64,000 nucleotides of DNA from Metallyticus violacea (lineage: Eukaryota > Arthropoda > Insecta > Mantodea > Metallyticidae): the NCBI GenBank assembly GCA_030762175.1, contig CM060846.1:239372012-239436011 (forward strand). Direction: 5' to 3'. A program made the position numbers and the translations under genes. Shown one piece after another: positions 1-13,380 of the stretch. Positions within the stretch are counted from its first letter, which is position 1; each line of letters starts with the position of its first letter. The notes under the pieces are model-generated. The model was not told the origin of the DNA and did no database searches. It worked only from the letters and a program-made list of their open reading frames with translations.

Positions 1-252
1 ACGTTATATGCAAGTGACATTTGCGACCATGCAGTTCCATCTGACATTTCATATTTACAAAAGGCTCAAATAAGGAACATTTTTGGCACTGACTCTATAT
101 TCCCAGCTGTTATTCTACATGGAACTTCGGGCCTCGAGTTCACCATTGACACTATCAGGAGAATGGCGCTAAAAGTGTGCACGCTCTATAACCCAAGGCG
201 CGGCCACAAGTGCATAGCCTACCTCCTGCCAAAGAAGGTGCTTGGTCCAGGA
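1..252 (+). other. Open reading frame running in from the window edge, unrecognised
   Basis: Frame 1 is open from the first base to a TGA at about 250-252, roughly 83 codons without a start inside the window. The stretch is less AT-rich than its surroundings. A second frame stays open from 242 to 448, which could reflect a frameshifted relic. I recognise no domain. It may be the end of an exon, or of a decayed transposon gene starting outside the window, or chance. Confidence 0.2.
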
Positions 253-984
253 TGACCTTGGGGAGCACAGAAAAAGCATCCGCTTCGGCGGGCATGATGC
301 AAAATTTCCAATCAAACAGTTGGAACTGCAGGTTAAGTTAAGCCGCCTTGCACGTGGTCGACTCTTGGAAGGCCAGACGCCCTGCTATCATGCGCAAGCA
401 AACAAGCAAATCCAGTGTGTTGGTAAAGTAGGTAGGTGCCTGGGGTAGAACTTAACATTCCGCACTATCAACCCTCTGACATATTAAATTGAAACGTTAG
501 CAAACTTATTGAGCAGAGGGAGGTAAAGCCACTTAGTAGCTCCTAACCACCCGGCTGCATAAAAGCCAAGGAGCCGGCCCGTGAAGACCTCAACTTCGGT
601 TAGATCAATAGCCATCACTTCACTTACCCTTACAGGAAGCACAAGCCTGGTGCTTCAGTCCCTACTGGCAGGGGAGAAAGCCGAATTCCGTAGTTCCGAA
701 CGGCAGCGGAAAAAGTGGGACTGGAGCACCAAGCATGTGAGCTGATTCCGGTATTGAATGGAATATGTGCAAATTCCAATAGTTCTGTGCCCCTATCGAA
801 ACAAAAACAAAAACTGCTTGCGAGTTTTTGGATGCTACTAAGGGAATTTCCAGGACAAGAGAACTTGAAGTTGTGAAGAAACATACGGCATCCTTAAAGG
901 CAACACTAGCCGCAGTTCGTAACAAAATTGAAAAATGCATGCGCTTTTAACACTAAAATTTTTGCATGTATCATTTGTTTTGTT

Positions 985-1006
985 AAACCTAACCTGACCT
1001 AACCTA
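985..1006. repeat. Short interstitial telomere-like motif (CCTAA)n
   Basis: Four consecutive five-base units of AACCT, with one G substitution in the third, lie in an otherwise unrelated sequence. CCTAA/TTAGG is the canonical arthropod telomere repeat. The run is too short to be a telomere and may be chance or the trace of a break-repair event. Confidence 0.4.
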
Positions 1007-2296
1007 AAATTGCAACCTGTGCGTTGTCCTAAAGTAACATCTCTAACCAACCGGTGGAATTAGAACAATGACGTGCAGCTTATGTAGTAATGAAACAACG
1101 TATTTTCTTTTATTTCAGGATGCAGAATCAGTACATGAAATAAAAGTGAAATTGCAACCTATGCTTTGTCTTCCCTAAAACGTAACATTTATTCTATTAG
1201 AGAGAGAGTTTGGCTTGCGAGGAAAACTCACGACGTTCCCATCGCTGGCTTGGCGATTCAACCAACAGAGCTAACAGGACGGTGTTTCAATGAAGCTAAT
1301 TATCCGCCTACATTTTTTGAGGTCACACTACCTGGGATTGGGCTCGGCTTTCTCTGCTACCAGTCGGGACGGAAGCGCGAGGCACGTTGCTGTCTGTAAG
1401 GGCAAATGAAACGCTCAATGTTCGGAAGCATGTGACAGATATGGATATTTTTGATAAGGCACTTATCAGATGTGCAATACACAATTTTTATTTAAATGAA
1501 GGCGTAGTCTCCACAACCTCAAAATTACCCATTAGATTAAAGAAAATAATTAATTTCAGGGGTTGGTGCATAATTTAAGAAAAACAGTAGAGGAAATTCG
1601 GTTTAAATGAACAAAAACAAAATAACAGTTGTACTGGTGCAAAAATTAGATATAAGAGTGTAAGGGGCAAACTTCAGATTTGTATTAGATTTCAGGAGCA
1701 AGGCATTTGGAAAACGAGGAAATCAATCTAGCCATACCACAGGTAAATGTCTGTGAGATGTTAGCACAGCTGTATCCGTGTTACAAGTATCTGCAGGTAC
1801 TAAACTCATCAATGCCTATGCAGAATGCAGTTTTTGTTTTGTTCCCGATACTTGCAAATTTAACACCAAATCAGAATATACCGGCGACAATAACCATGCA
1901 ATAAATATTAAAAATATGGCGCCTAAAATTAAAGCAAGTGGAATAGCTCAAAATAATCACATAACCTATAGTTGAAAGAGGTAAATCTCGGCAATTTCAC
2001 ATCACTAATGATGGAAAATATAACGAGAGATGTCGAGAAACCTACTGACTTGACCAACTCCGTAGCTCTGCTGACTAGGATATAAGACTTGAAACCAGTT
2101 ACAAATGGGATCAGGTTCGAACACTGCATGATGAGTCGAGATTCCTGGATGACGTCATTTATGGAAATTTTCCTCACCCTGAATGCCAAGCAACTTCGGA
2201 AGCTGACAGACTCCTGCTCATCTGCTGTCATTCATTTATCCCATTCTTCGTCTCAAAAACCGTGGAAATTGAAACGGGAGGGGAAACTGTTACAAA

Positions 2297-2325
2297 ATAA
2301 ATAAATAAATAAAAAATAAATAAAA
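2297..2325. repeat. AAAT-type simple repeat
   Basis: A run of TAAA/AAAT units. It follows an unrecognised stretch and could be the A-rich tail of a retroelement, but no element head is identifiable upstream. Confidence 0.5.
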
Positions 2326-3041
2326 CGATGTGCATATCTAAGTGAAGAGAACAATGAGTAGATGAAACACCACACAGGGTGATTAAATGCATTTGTTCAA
2401 TGCCGGGATAACTAGGAGAAAAGCTACTACGTTAATAAGATGTAGTATAATGTATATAATTTATCAGCATTTATTTTAAAGGTTGCAAGAAAATGTTCGC
2501 ACATTAAAATATACTTAGCAGTTATTGCAACTTCATGATACTTTCTTTGTTTCTGAAGCCCATCATAGAGGTAACCATAACCATTATCTAAGCTTAAGTG
2601 TAATTAGAGTATCACAGATTTCTTTAATTAAAGCACAACGAGAAACCTCACATTATCTAATTTAGTAGCATTCGTACAAATACAATGGTAACGATAGCTA
2701 CATTATATGGATTCGGTGTAAGCAAAGCGTAGAAAATATTCAATCTATGACAATGGTAGCAAGAGGTTGCTGGCGGGTAGGAGTTTGATTCTTGGCTGGG
2801 GGAGACTAACTGGGCGAGACTCTCTATCCAGGGATTTCCCTTGAAATGCAACAAAGATGAAGTAAAAGCTGTACAAACAAAGGCGTCTCAAATCGGGGAA
2901 TTTAAACAAAATAAAAGAGCTCTCTCCCTCCCAAGGTCGGATGTATGTAAGCTTCTGAGATCAAAATGTGTGAGATAATACGGCCATGTACTCTAAAATT
3001 GCGTTTCGCTTGTGATATGTAAACTTATTAACGTTCGTTAC

Positions 3042-3265
3042 AGAGGTATCACATGCAGCGGGCACTGATGATATATGAAATGAAATGATACATTGAGAAA
3101 GGATTTATTTTAATAAAGGAAGGAAGAGTTCCAGGCCTAAATTTATAGTACCTCCCCGGTATTGGGCATGTATGGGGACTGACGAAAACCTGAGCCAGGG
3201 AGGACGGTCCTGGTGGGAATCGAACCCCAGACCTCTCGCTCACGAGTCCGTGCCTTAACGGGGTA
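3042..3265 (-). mobile_element. SINE family A (tRNA Ser/Leu-like head), truncated at both ends
   Basis: On the minus strand it begins in a degraded tRNA-like head (box B readable as GGTTCGATTCC) and runs through the family body: the GGAGGACGGTCC block, the AAATGCCGGGGAGGTA-like block and the GGAACTCTTCCTTCC block. The distal part with the final GGCGTTAAACACTA-like tail is missing, and the box A end is altered. No flanking duplication is visible. Assigned by comparison with complete copies at 15.5 and 34.1 kb. Confidence 0.8.
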
Positions 3266-4898
3266 AACTCCTAGAAAAATATCATTTAAGCATGCAGGAA
3301 TAAAAGTTTTTGGCATCACTGCCAATGACAATATTAATACCTGTGAACTTAAGATCTCACAACTGATTTCGATATTTATCGAAATTATATGAGCATTATG
3401 CGCATCTCAACTTCAACTGTTTCTGAACATAACAGTCTGCGTGTAATACGCAAACGCCTCTCAACTTCAACTGTTTTAGCAGTGCAACAGTCTATGTGCG
3501 TGTGCCCGAGAGGTTAAGTCAAAACGGTAAAGCGATAAATGAATACAAGTTCAATTTGAATTATACAGGAAAGGCGGTATTGGAGGCTTGAAGGTATATC
3601 AATAATAAGTGTAAAAGTAAGATACAAGCTTTAAGTAATAAAAAATGAAATGTTAATACACCGCAACCCGGACCCAGAAGCAACAGGTTAGTAATTAGTT
3701 ATTACTATTTTGCAAACAAAATTCATGGAGGACAGTGGCATATATATGCCGGATTAATATACGTCTGAATATACTTTCCAGAATGAGCTCGAACTCTGTA
3801 AAATCCACGTTTACATTAAGTTTTTTCAGTTTGTATTGAAACTTGTTACAGATTTTTGCACAAGTTTTCATATTGCTTACCATGTTTAAACAGTGAATTA
3901 TTTGTTGATTCAAGAAGTAAAATGCGGAAAGATAAAACAGATATAGAATAAAATAATATGCATGTGTAAATATGAAATGACATTCGGGTTGTGTGATCAA
4001 GTTACTAAGTTATCGCGCATGAACATAACTCAATCCGATCTCAGTACGATCTCGTCTATATACATCTCATTCTGGACTGAATCCATGCCATTCGTGGCAT
4101 TTAGTAGAATGTTACTTGGTTCTTGAATACCCGTTTACATGCATATTCTCAACCCGGAAAGTATATTCGAGTTGAATTGAGTCCGACATGTAAAAGTGGT
4201 AAATCTTCCCAAATTGCATTTAAAACTTTCTAAATTAAAGAAAATCTCGGAAGAAATTAATTTAACATTAGTTGGCGTTTTCTGAATCAGACGAAATATG
4301 TACGATGTAAAACGATGGACACGTCCTAAGAACACACACACACACTGCAGAAGTGATAACAAATTTAACAGATGTAACTATTCTATATTGCTATTAAATT
4401 TTTAACGAAATCCTCACATTACATTAAAAAACCAACGGGTAATATGCTCCCCTGATTTCCTTTTTCCTTTTTTTTTTTTTATTTTTTTATTTTATTTTTT
4501 TTTTTTTTATTAAAAGGATTGATGAGTTGTATCTATGAGTTGTATCTCACAAGATTTAACTTTCCTGAAAACTGTGAGGAAGTCATACTCAAAGCCTTAG
4601 CAAACGTGCGGTTCCAAATAAAAAGCCAAACTTTTCATCTCTGTCAACGTTGGTGCAGATGAGAACTGCGCAATTTATACCTGGAGAAATTGAGGTTGCA
4701 ACATTCTTAACGCGTTTATATGGTTTTCCGTTTTGACAAGATGAGATGCCTGACTGTCTCGACTTCATTTTTAGCCCATGAAACCCCGAGGTAGAATGTC
4801 CGATGAATATTTCAACTATCTGGTGGACAGCTACATATCTGAGGCTAGTTCGTAGGCTCAGTAGTAAAAACGGAAGTTAAACGCGATTAAACGTATTC
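3266..4898. other. Intergenic, no gene seen
   Basis: AT-rich sequence with no recognisable gene. It holds a T-rich low-complexity block at about 4457-4510 and a short CA run near 4331. Minus-strand open frames at 3695-4000 and 4135-4362 show no motif. Confidence 0.5.
4457..4510. repeat. T-rich low-complexity tract
   Basis: About 54 bases made almost only of T with scattered A. On the minus strand it would be an A-rich tail, but no retroelement body is recognisable beside it. Confidence 0.6.
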
Positions 4899-5222
4899 AC
4901 CGAGCTGAGGTGACAGGCGGTAACGCTTGGGAATCGTATTCGGGAGGTCGCGGCCATCTTGGGCGAAGGAAGGCTCATGCATGTGATTGTGGCCTGCGCT
5001 TTGTAAAGGCTTGTGGTAAGATGTGGATCTTCTGAGGGCTTCTGATTCGAGGTGTGGGGACTGTGGCTCCGCCGAGTTCGGGGTTCTGTCTGAAAATATG
5101 TTAAGGATTCGTCTTTTCCCGCTCATTGATCCTGGCAGCCCGGTGTCTTCCTGAACTCATCCCTTTCTCCGGGAGGTGCCCCATTGGAGGCATAAATACA
5201 CATGGCCTGCGAACCCCTTCCT
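4899..5222 (+). mobile_element. Family D repeat (tRNA-like head), plus orientation
   Basis: The head reads GAGGTGACAGGCGGTAACGC, followed by TTGGGAATCGTATTCGGGAGGT-like sequence as in the 44.1-44.6 kb copy read on its minus strand. The far end (GATCCTGGC, CCCTTTCTCCGGGAGG, a CATTGGAGGC block) matches the reverse complement of the start of the 44.1 kb and 13.8 kb copies. The middle is shorter than in those copies. The tRNA origin is inferred from the head in the 44 kb copy, where box B is cleaner. Confidence 0.6.
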
Positions 5223-5359
5223 GGGGGGGGGGTCCAAGTAGCGATATAGTACTGTTAATAGCATTTATTCTTGAACATACAGACACAAACAATAAAATAC
5301 GAGAAAACGAACGAATACACGAATCTACGGTGAGTGTATATTAATGTAAAGCAAATTAT

Positions 5360-8315
5360 AATCAAATTGAAGTAATTATTTGTTAAGTAGGGAGCTCTAG
5401 TAGGTAAAGCAAAAATGTGGTTTAGGGAGAACATTCATATGTACCATAATAGTTACCTTGGCAATAGCAGCGAACTAATTTTCCCGTGCTGTGAAAGCAC
5501 TGATACCTTTCTTAACAACTTACTTGCGTGAACAATCATTCTCTGCACTCAATTATGTAATTAATTAAGTATAGATTTGGAAAACATAAAATTAGAACTG
5601 AATACAAATTTCTCCTATTATGCCCTATATATGACTGCTTCTAAGTGAAATGCCGCATTCGGGAGTTAAAATGAATGAACAATGTTGTGCCATCATATAT
5701 TGCTAGCCATTAATATTTATGTTTTATTAATTTGATTATAATATTAATCTTATCACTATTACTATTGCGTAGGTATACACTAAAATGAAATGATAAATAT
5801 GAAAATAAGGGGAATTAATTTTTTCATTACATATTTAATTTCTGTAAACCAGAATTAAATAGCTGATTTCTGTTTTTTTTTTTTTTTCCTCCAGTATTCT
5901 ATAAGAATGATTTTGTATATCTACGCTTTTTGCACGTTTTAATGTTCACGAGTTTCCGACACCCTAGACCTTGTTTTAAGACGGGTCATCAAATATTTTT
6001 CTGCAACTCCAGTGGAGAATATTTTAACAAACCTTAAAAGAAGTTCTTATTAATTAAAAAGTATTATTAATATTTGACTGCAATATTAAAATACCGTTAA
6101 TGACGTTGCTGCGGTGTGCACTTAAAATGAACACGAAATATATAAGGCTTGTTCTTCGATCATATGCCTGAAGTTTTAAATGGGTTGTTTGGAAGCGTGT
6201 CCTTTTCAGGGATAGCAGTAACAAGCTTCTGTGAAAGCTGAGTGGACAGTTTCAGATATAGGATTTGCAGTCAATTTTGAGTCTGTGAAAAAATGTGTGG
6301 CAAAACAAATTGCCTTGAGATTTGCAGTTATTAATATTAAGCCACAATCTTTTTCGTATTGGTAGTATATTCTTCATTGTTAGCTCTTACAACAAACTGT
6401 ATTTTACCTAATAACTATTGCTTTATTTTGTGTTTTATATAACCTTATATGTTAGCTCTATAAATATTAGCTTAATTTTTATGGACAAAACTATAGCAAT
6501 TGCTTACTTACCATACATTTGGCATTCATGGCATTGCACTGCTACAAATTAAGTCTTAACTAATTTTTATAGCACCTACAATTTCTACAATATTACGAGT
6601 CGTTACAAAAATTTTCATTTTTAAAAAAGGGAGGCTTCGGTGAGAAAATGTTAAAGAAGCTTCCGGATTAAAGCTGCAGCTAAAATGTTGCAACTAGCGT
6701 CCTGCAAATAGTCCATTTCAATTGCAAATCCTTATCTACGTTTCCCCGGAATTTCTTTGTGTTAACGGGAGGGAAAGGCAGTGTAGCTATATCTACGGCG
6801 CAGTGCGACCTTGAGTGGAATACTAGGCATGTTGTGGCTCCGCGGTAACTTAACCCACATCCTCTGATAATACCACATAGATTCTACAATGTTTTTCCAC
6901 AACATACAAGCAGCAACGTTCTAAATTGTCATTCCAGTAAAACTTGCCAGTTTAACTAAAGGACTCACAGAATCAAAATAAAACGCAAGTATGAAGTATG
7001 TAGAATATGGGGCAAATGCTTAAATATTTTAAAAGGTTCAGAAAAGAGCAGCAATAAAGTTCCGCTTTTTTTTAGCCCCTCTTTAGAATACCGAAATTTC
7101 GCTCTGTATAGTTTTGATCTTCATATCTGCATTTAAAGCTCTCTCAGGTCCTTGCTCTTGTAAGCACTGTAAAATCTCAGCTGTAGGGGGAGGGAAGAAA
7201 AGATAAAGGATAACTTAATGCGCAATACAAAACATTTCAAGATTATTTTGCATCCACTTTGGTATGAAGTTAGGGTATGATTCAGTATAAAACCTCATGC
7301 ACCGTCCTTCATTAGGTATTGCTTTTTCGACAGATTTTTATTTTGTATACAACAGTAAGATACTTTCTGATCTTTTGTGTAGCAATACAAACGCTATCTT
7401 GCAACTACGAGAACAAGCTGAAAGGTATGTGCTGCTTACTCAATTCTGAGAGTACCCGAGATATTCTATACGAGTTCGCATTCGGGCATGGCGAAAGTAT
7501 AGACCGCGCAGAAAACAGCAGCTGTGTTGCTCGGGCAAGAGGAGCTGTCAGTTGCTTCTATGTAGATTACTCATCTTAAGAATATTCGTTATTGTCTGAG
7601 CTTTACTATGAACAGCTTCTTTCCTACTGCTAACAAAAGCTAATTTGTCACAGACTAAAGCCACCGATGTTACCAATAGTAAGTCCATAGCTAGTAGATG
7701 CATTATCTCAGGCTACTGAAAACACAGTGTCTCGTGTACCCGTTCCCTCTTGTCTCCCTCTTTCCACCATAGTACAACTCTCGTTGCTGGCGAACAGTAA
7801 GTTAATGCCGAGCATATTTTCAGCTAATTATCGTAACTCGATGACAGTTTACAGTAGTGCTAGTGCTGAAGAGCATCTCGTGAGAATGGCATCAGGAGCG
7901 TGAATAATTAACAAGAAAAACCAGGGGGCAGACGACCACAATCTCCATTCCAGAACATGACAGTAACCCATTCAGCTGTGCGAAACATTGAGCGCTCAAG
8001 GTCCCACCCAAGATAAACTCTTCGTCGTCTCAGGAATTTACTAGGAGTTGATCGTTGAAAAGCATATGCAAATAAAAAGTATCATTCTGGTTGAGTGTGA
8101 AAAGGTGTATCTTTAGCTAATATAGCATAACAAAGGTCAGTTTTCACATATACCTGAACATATGTTTACAAAGTAGATGGAACTATGTTTTCCAGCAATA
8201 TTGTGGATATCCATGAGAAAATGTAATTTTTTAGAGCAAATTTTTTTCTAAATCAGTTATGGGCCTATACAGGAATTTCATTGTAGTTTTTTAAAGTGTA
8301 TAATGCACATATTTG
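5360..8315. other. Intergenic, no gene seen
   Basis: Almost 3 kb of AT-rich DNA, including a T run near 5872-5888. An open frame at 7319-7579 has no recognised motif. I see no transposon termini, tRNA-like heads or splice-bounded exons here. Confidence 0.5.
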
Positions 8316-8319
8316 TTGC

Positions 8320-8541
8320 CGAGACATCACAGGCGATGGACACTGATGTTACATGAGATGAAAAGATAAACTGGTAACGGATTTTTAAGGAAGGAAACGC
8401 CGCAGGCTAAGTTAAGGGTACCTCCCCACGATTTGCCAACTATGAGGACTCAGGAAAACCTGGACAAAACCGCAGTCAGAGGGGACGGTCCTCGCGGCAA
8501 TTGAACCACAAACCTAAAGTACCTTGGCTACCCGTAGTGGT
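8320..8541 (-). mobile_element. SINE family A, degraded head
   Basis: The body blocks of family A are readable on the minus strand: GGACCGTCC, CAGGTTTTCCTGAGTCC and the TTAAGGAAGG-like region. The tRNA-like head is diverged and partly deleted, with box B reduced to TTCAATTGCC-like sequence. The tail stops before the terminal GTTAAAC motif. No target-site duplication was found. Confidence 0.7.
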
Positions 8542-8939
8542 TTATTCTGTGTGTCCATGAGATTATACAGCATCAAGACAACAGATGACGTTCTCTGCTG
8601 CCGTTTCGAGGTGGGAACCTCTGTGGGTAACTGAAAGGCATTTAACTTGCTAGCAATATATCCACGTAATGGTAAATACTGGGTGTTTCCGTGATGTTGA
8701 TACACACTCTCAATAATGGTGGAGAAGGGCAAATGTATGAATGTGAGGAGATAGCAAATCCCGGTCCGTTAGACGTTCTCGGTATGTTGCAGGAGGTATA
8801 CAGGTAGGGTGTTAGCGTACATCAGGAGAGGTTGGGATAGAAACACCACCAAACAGACACGAGTTCTCCCTCTTCAGTTACTGCAGTGAGAATGAGCTTA
8901 GTATTCTTTGTTACAGAATGATTATAATAGTGAGCGAAC

Positions 8940-9195
8940 ATTCTATTGATATGCACGGGGAAGATCGCTGGTTCCATCCCAAACAGAGTCGATGGACTTC
9001 TTCGGACGTAAACATTTTAATTATGGCTTCCTTCGGAAGGGAAGTAAAGCCGTGAGCCCTATGTCGTAGATTGACGGCACCTAAATGAACCTCAAGCCTG
9101 AAAGAAGCAAAATGATCGGCCATTTCACGCCCTCAACTGAAAGGGACGCTGGTGATCTGTGATGTTAAGAGCGTCCGCAAATAAACCAAAACAAT
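8940..9195 (+). mobile_element. SINE family B (tRNA Gly/Glu-like head), diverged head
   Basis: The body is clear: CGATGGACTTCTTCGG, ATGGCTTCCTTCGGAAGGGA, AGTAAAGCCGTG, AACCTCAAGCCTGAAAGAAG, CATTTCACGCCCT, and an end in AAGAGCGTCCGCAAATAAAC. The tRNA-like head is strongly mutated (box B near GGTTCCATCCC). The block 'gaggcctctgag' present in other copies is deleted. No duplication of the target is obvious. Confidence 0.75.
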
Positions 9196-9507
9196 CAAGT
9201 CGTCACACTAAAAGGCTGTAATAATTGACTTGGGTCAATGCTCAACAAAGTGGATATATTTATCTTTCGCCACAACTTGGATCGATAATCGCTCCTTCCC
9301 TTCCTGGATGGAATATGGCGTATGTATTGTTCAAAATTGTTTATTTTAAGAGTTTACTTACACGCCATTCCGTGGGATAAAAGTTTTGCATAGAATTGCA
9401 TAAAATTCTCTTACTGTATCCTGTACCCTCATTCTGGTGGAATTAATTTACTTGGTTTTTAGTTTGGAGGTAAGGGTATTAGTGTGTTTTTCTTACTTCA
9501 AGTATTT

Positions 9508-9759
9508 TTGATTGATTAGTGTTTAACGCCCATTTTTACTACTGAGGCATGAAATAAAATGATAAATTAGGAAAGGACTTTTTATCATTTTTTTAAGGAA
9601 AGGAAACGTTCTAGGCCTAAGTTTAGGGTACCTCCCCGACATTTGCCATTTATGAGGACTGAGGAAAACTTAAAAAAAAAGACGGTCCTGACGGGATTCG
9701 AACCCTAGAGCTCCCGCTCATGAGTCCGCGCCTTAACGACCTCGGCCACTCGTGGCGGT
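9508..9759 (-). mobile_element. SINE family A, full length, with 11-bp target-site duplication
   Basis: A complete minus-strand copy with box A (TGGCCGAGGTCGTTAAGGCG) and box B (GGTTCGAATCC) intact. The tail ends in the GGCGTTAAACACTA-like motif. The 11-bp sequence TTCAAGTATTT occurs at 9497-9507 and again at 9760-9770, exactly flanking the element, which supports insertion by target-primed reverse transcription. SINEs of this kind are copied by a LINE partner and transcribed by RNA polymerase III from the internal A and B boxes. Confidence 0.9.
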
Positions 9760-10184
9760 TTCAAGTATTTACTTGTCCATGTAAAATATATATGTATGCC
9801 CATCCGATTGTACATATCTGAGTGGAAAAAATTTTGTGATTTTAAAACCTTGTGTATAAATTAGTGTGGATTGTCAGCTATTTAATATACTATTCATTGC
9901 TGTATTTATGACGTAAATAACGCTATTTGCCAAACAGGGTAGGTTTTAAAGGCATATACGTTCATCTGATATTCGCTCTTGCTGTATGGTCACTGTCGTG
10001 ATCGTTATGCATGTCGTTCTTCCCATGGCAGGTACCAGTTCCTACCAGCGAAGCTCAGTGTATAGCTACTTAGCCTGTAAAGCTTGTTGACTTTTTTTTA
10101 ACAGTATTTAACTTTCGTTTGAACTATTATTATTGCAACGCAGTCGATGATACATAAGGTCAAATTAGAAATTAGTAACTGAAT

Positions 10185-10345
10185 TTTGAGAAGAATAAGC
10201 TTAGGGTACTTGACTGGCAATTGCCATTGAGGATTGAGGTAAACCTTTAAAAAAAAAAAGTCTGGGAGGACGGCTCTGGCATGATTCGAACCGCCGACCG
10301 TTGCTGATCGTTTGCTGACCGTGTCAATCACCCGTGTCGATTTAA
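10185..10345 (-). mobile_element. SINE family A fragment, degenerate
   Basis: On the minus strand a mutated head with box B GGTTCGAATCATG is followed by CCAGAGCCGTCCTCCCAGAC and an AAAGGTTTACCTCAATCCTC-like body block. The head contains an internal near-duplication around the anticodon arm. The 3' half is lost. Confidence 0.55.
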
Positions 10346-11959
10346 CGTTTTAATGAATGGCGGGTTACATAATAACTCAAGGTCTAATTTAAATATTTTC
10401 TGGTAATTTTGTGCATGCTTGAATGTCATTGACCAAAGCCCATAACTAAATACACATTAGTACAAGTGGAACGACTCGAGAATCTATGAAAACCAAAAAT
10501 CATTCGAAGAACTAAACTCACTGTAGACTAATTAAAGAACGAAAAGAAAGCTGCTGCCATTCAATTACTATAATGCCAACAAACGATAACCATCCTTTAC
10601 GGCGTAGCCAGGGAGATTGTATCAAGTGAATAATTAAAAATAGTTAAGTGAAAGTAACAAGGCAGAGAATGCAGACAACTGGGTGTCCTGCACATAATGT
10701 AAAATCTCTCCAAACATATGCAACCCTTTATGAACATTATTATATGCTTTCGAGCCATTCTTTTGTATAATGTCGAATATGATTGGAAACACCTTGTTGT
10801 GAACATGCAGTAATCACCGCGGTTCATTTCGTCAAGGAATGATCAGCTGCAGATTCACAGAATTTGAATTCACATTCGGACCTCGTAGTTTCAGTGCTAA
10901 TGTAGTGCAAGCCTTTGTCCTAAAGAATCAGCTATCTGTATGGACTTCAATAAAAACACATTTCTTTCATTACCTTCGCATTCGTGAAACGCACAAATAT
11001 TAAAAAAATGCAACTTGTTTATTGTCCATGTTGACTTTCGTAAGTACTGTGGTCGGGGCCCGTTAGCGTCTAATATTCCTGGTATTCACATTATAATGGA
11101 GAAGAAAAACTAAACGTGAATAGATTTAGGGCCCGCTAGTCAGCAAACACACACACTGTGTCTCAGTCGTTAATTCGCTGTCAAAATAAATCTGGTATTC
11201 GTCCAGATAACTAGCATCAGGCTATATTGTAAAAAATAAATAATCTTTTTCCAAACAGCAATGCTACTAGGCCCGAAAGTCCTAGAACAGAACAGAATAT
11301 GAGCATAAGCTCTACTCCTTAGTTCATACCTGTTAATAACATCATTGCATTATTTTTTTCTTTCTAAGAAAATGTGCTAATCAAATAAAACCTGCTTGCT
11401 TATTATTAGGAACAGAATTTTAATGCAAATGCATATTTTTTCTCTGCTGACAGAAAGTACGCTCACATGGTACGTGAGCTCATTACTTAATTTTCAAACA
11501 TTTAAACATTATTTTATGTTGCATTTAATGCACATTTTGCCTGTTTTATTAATACACATAGTATTTCAACAGTTTGCAAATTATATTGAAATATTTGTTT
11601 GTTATACATCTATATTTAATAAATATGTTTTTATTTGCAACGCAACTAATAGGTCACGTCACATTGGCGAATTCCCGCCTAATCTGATCGTAGCCGTTCC
11701 CTCTCGGGATGAAGTTGGTTGTTAAGGAGTTCTCGGAATTGTTCGAGTTTGGTGGTTATATTTAATTTGTCCAAAGATTTATAAAAATGTATCTAATTTA
11801 CACAAAGAAAAAAATTTCAAATTATCAACCGTTAATAGTTTTAGAAATTCAATTCCGAAAATATTCCTTCAGGTTCGCAATCGTTTGCCAGTTGAAACTT
11901 CAGGTCATGCAATACAGTTGTGGGTGCTGGTACATTGTGAAGGCCTTGTCTTGGCGTTA
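10346..11959. other. Intergenic, no gene seen
   Basis: AT-rich, with no recognised gene. The open frame 11396-11725 codes for a hydrophobic, F/I/L-rich stretch that is probably only a consequence of T-rich DNA. Confidence 0.45.
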
Positions 11960-13380
11960 TCACGCCAAAAGTAAAAGTAAGCGACAAAGTTAGATTATAG
12001 GGTTACACGAGTTTAAAGCAGACTTGTTAATTACAGACGGTGCAATTTTGTATTGCGAAGAGTGTGAGAAAAGAATTATGACAAGCATTTTTTTGGTGCT
12101 TCAACATTTAAATACTAATTAACACAAATTTAATATTAAACTTAAATCCCTGGAAAAGTGTCCCCGTACAAAAATTGTTAGGGGCATTTTCGTACAATGT
12201 TTTTTCACAGTTATTCTTTGATATGTGCAAAACATTTTTAGCGACAGATTTTCCATTGTGGAAACTCACCAACCCCACCCTCCGAAATTTCACTAAGCGG
12301 TATACTAAGTGTAAAGTGCCGGACCAATCTAATCTTCGTAAAAATTATATCAAGCGGTGTCAGGCTCTTACAATTGAAACTTGAGAGAACAGATCCGAAG
12401 TAATTTTGTGTGGGTATCAATCGACGAAACATAGACGGGGAAGGACAGTATATTGCAAATTATATAATTGGATCTCTCCATAAAAGTGAACCAAACATCC
12501 CATTTTTCCTTGCAATAGAACAATTTGAAACTACAAAGAGCTATTCTGTTTCTAAATTTGTTGTCGACTTCGTAAACTTGCTATGGCCAGATGGTATTCA
12601 GTATGAACAAATTTTACTCTTTGTGATCGATGCTGCGAGCTACATGGTCCTATATTTCTAACTATGACACATTTGACTTGAGTAACATCGAGATGCAGAA
12701 ACAACTCGTGCAAATTTCGCAGTTGCAGATAAGCTCATATCTTCTGTGAATTAAAGTATTTGTTAAGGCACATATAGAACCATTTCAAGCAGCAACTCCG
12801 ATTGTTACGCTTCCATTAGAACCAGTTTGATGCTCTGGGGAACATGAATGTGTGCAGTTCTATATTACACCAAACATATAGTGAATACACTTGATCCAAA
12901 TTATTCTCCTCAGTTAAAATTGCACCAGATATATTAAAGAATACAAAAGTAGAAGCTAACTTTTGTGACATATCTGCACATTTCATTCATCTTCCTGCCA
13001 CTATTATTTCTTTAGAAACCAACAGTTTCACCTTTTACCAGTCATTAATGTACTTCAAAACCACGGTTTCCAAATTAAATTCGGTACCTGAAAGTGTAAT
13101 CTCGTGAAAGAAAAAGTACACCGAATTAAAAAAGAAGATATCAAATGTGTGAGGTTGAAGAAATCTTGGCAGAGAAACGTTGTGAGCTGCCAAGTGAAAT
13201 ACAACTAAAAACAGATAAAATTATAGCTTTTGTATACGCATCTAAGTTGCTGTAAGGTGGAGAGAACCATAGCACGCTGTACGGATATCTTAAGAAGCAA
13301 TAGAAGGTATCGAAAACTAAATGTTTGGTGCTCGTAAACTGCAACAGAAAAGAAATTGCGAATGTGGAGATTTAAAAATG
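11960..13380 (+). pseudogene. hAT-type transposase relic (CGGBP1/DUF659-like), heavily frameshifted
   Basis: The pieces follow the order expected of a hAT-superfamily transposase of the insect CGGBP1-like group. At about 12010-12115 is a CEECEK segment with a following QHLN, a BED-like zinc finger. At 12175-12384 comes TFLATDFPLWKLTNPTLRNF followed by KVPDQSNLRKNYIK. At 12410-12661 comes GEGQYIANYIIGSLHKSEP, then a LLWPDGIQYEQILLFVIDAA segment, which is the region around an RNase H-fold Asp. At about 12785-12830 a FKAATPIVTLPLEPV piece matches a downstream block. Each piece lies in a different frame, so the gene is dead. I could not see 8-bp duplications or terminal repeats. The assignment rests on remembered family patterns. 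Confidence 0.75.

Larger units (their letters stand above)
253..3041. other. Intergenic, no gene seen
   Basis: I see no supported gene. Short open frames at 1166-1399 and 2089-2304 have no recognisable motif. A TTAGG-like motif near 985 and an AAAT-rich run near 2297-2325 are the only distinct features. Confidence 0.5.

Noticed and set aside
985..1006. Telomere or subtelomere boundary
   Set aside because: Only about four degenerate units occur, with ordinary repeat-rich DNA on both sides.
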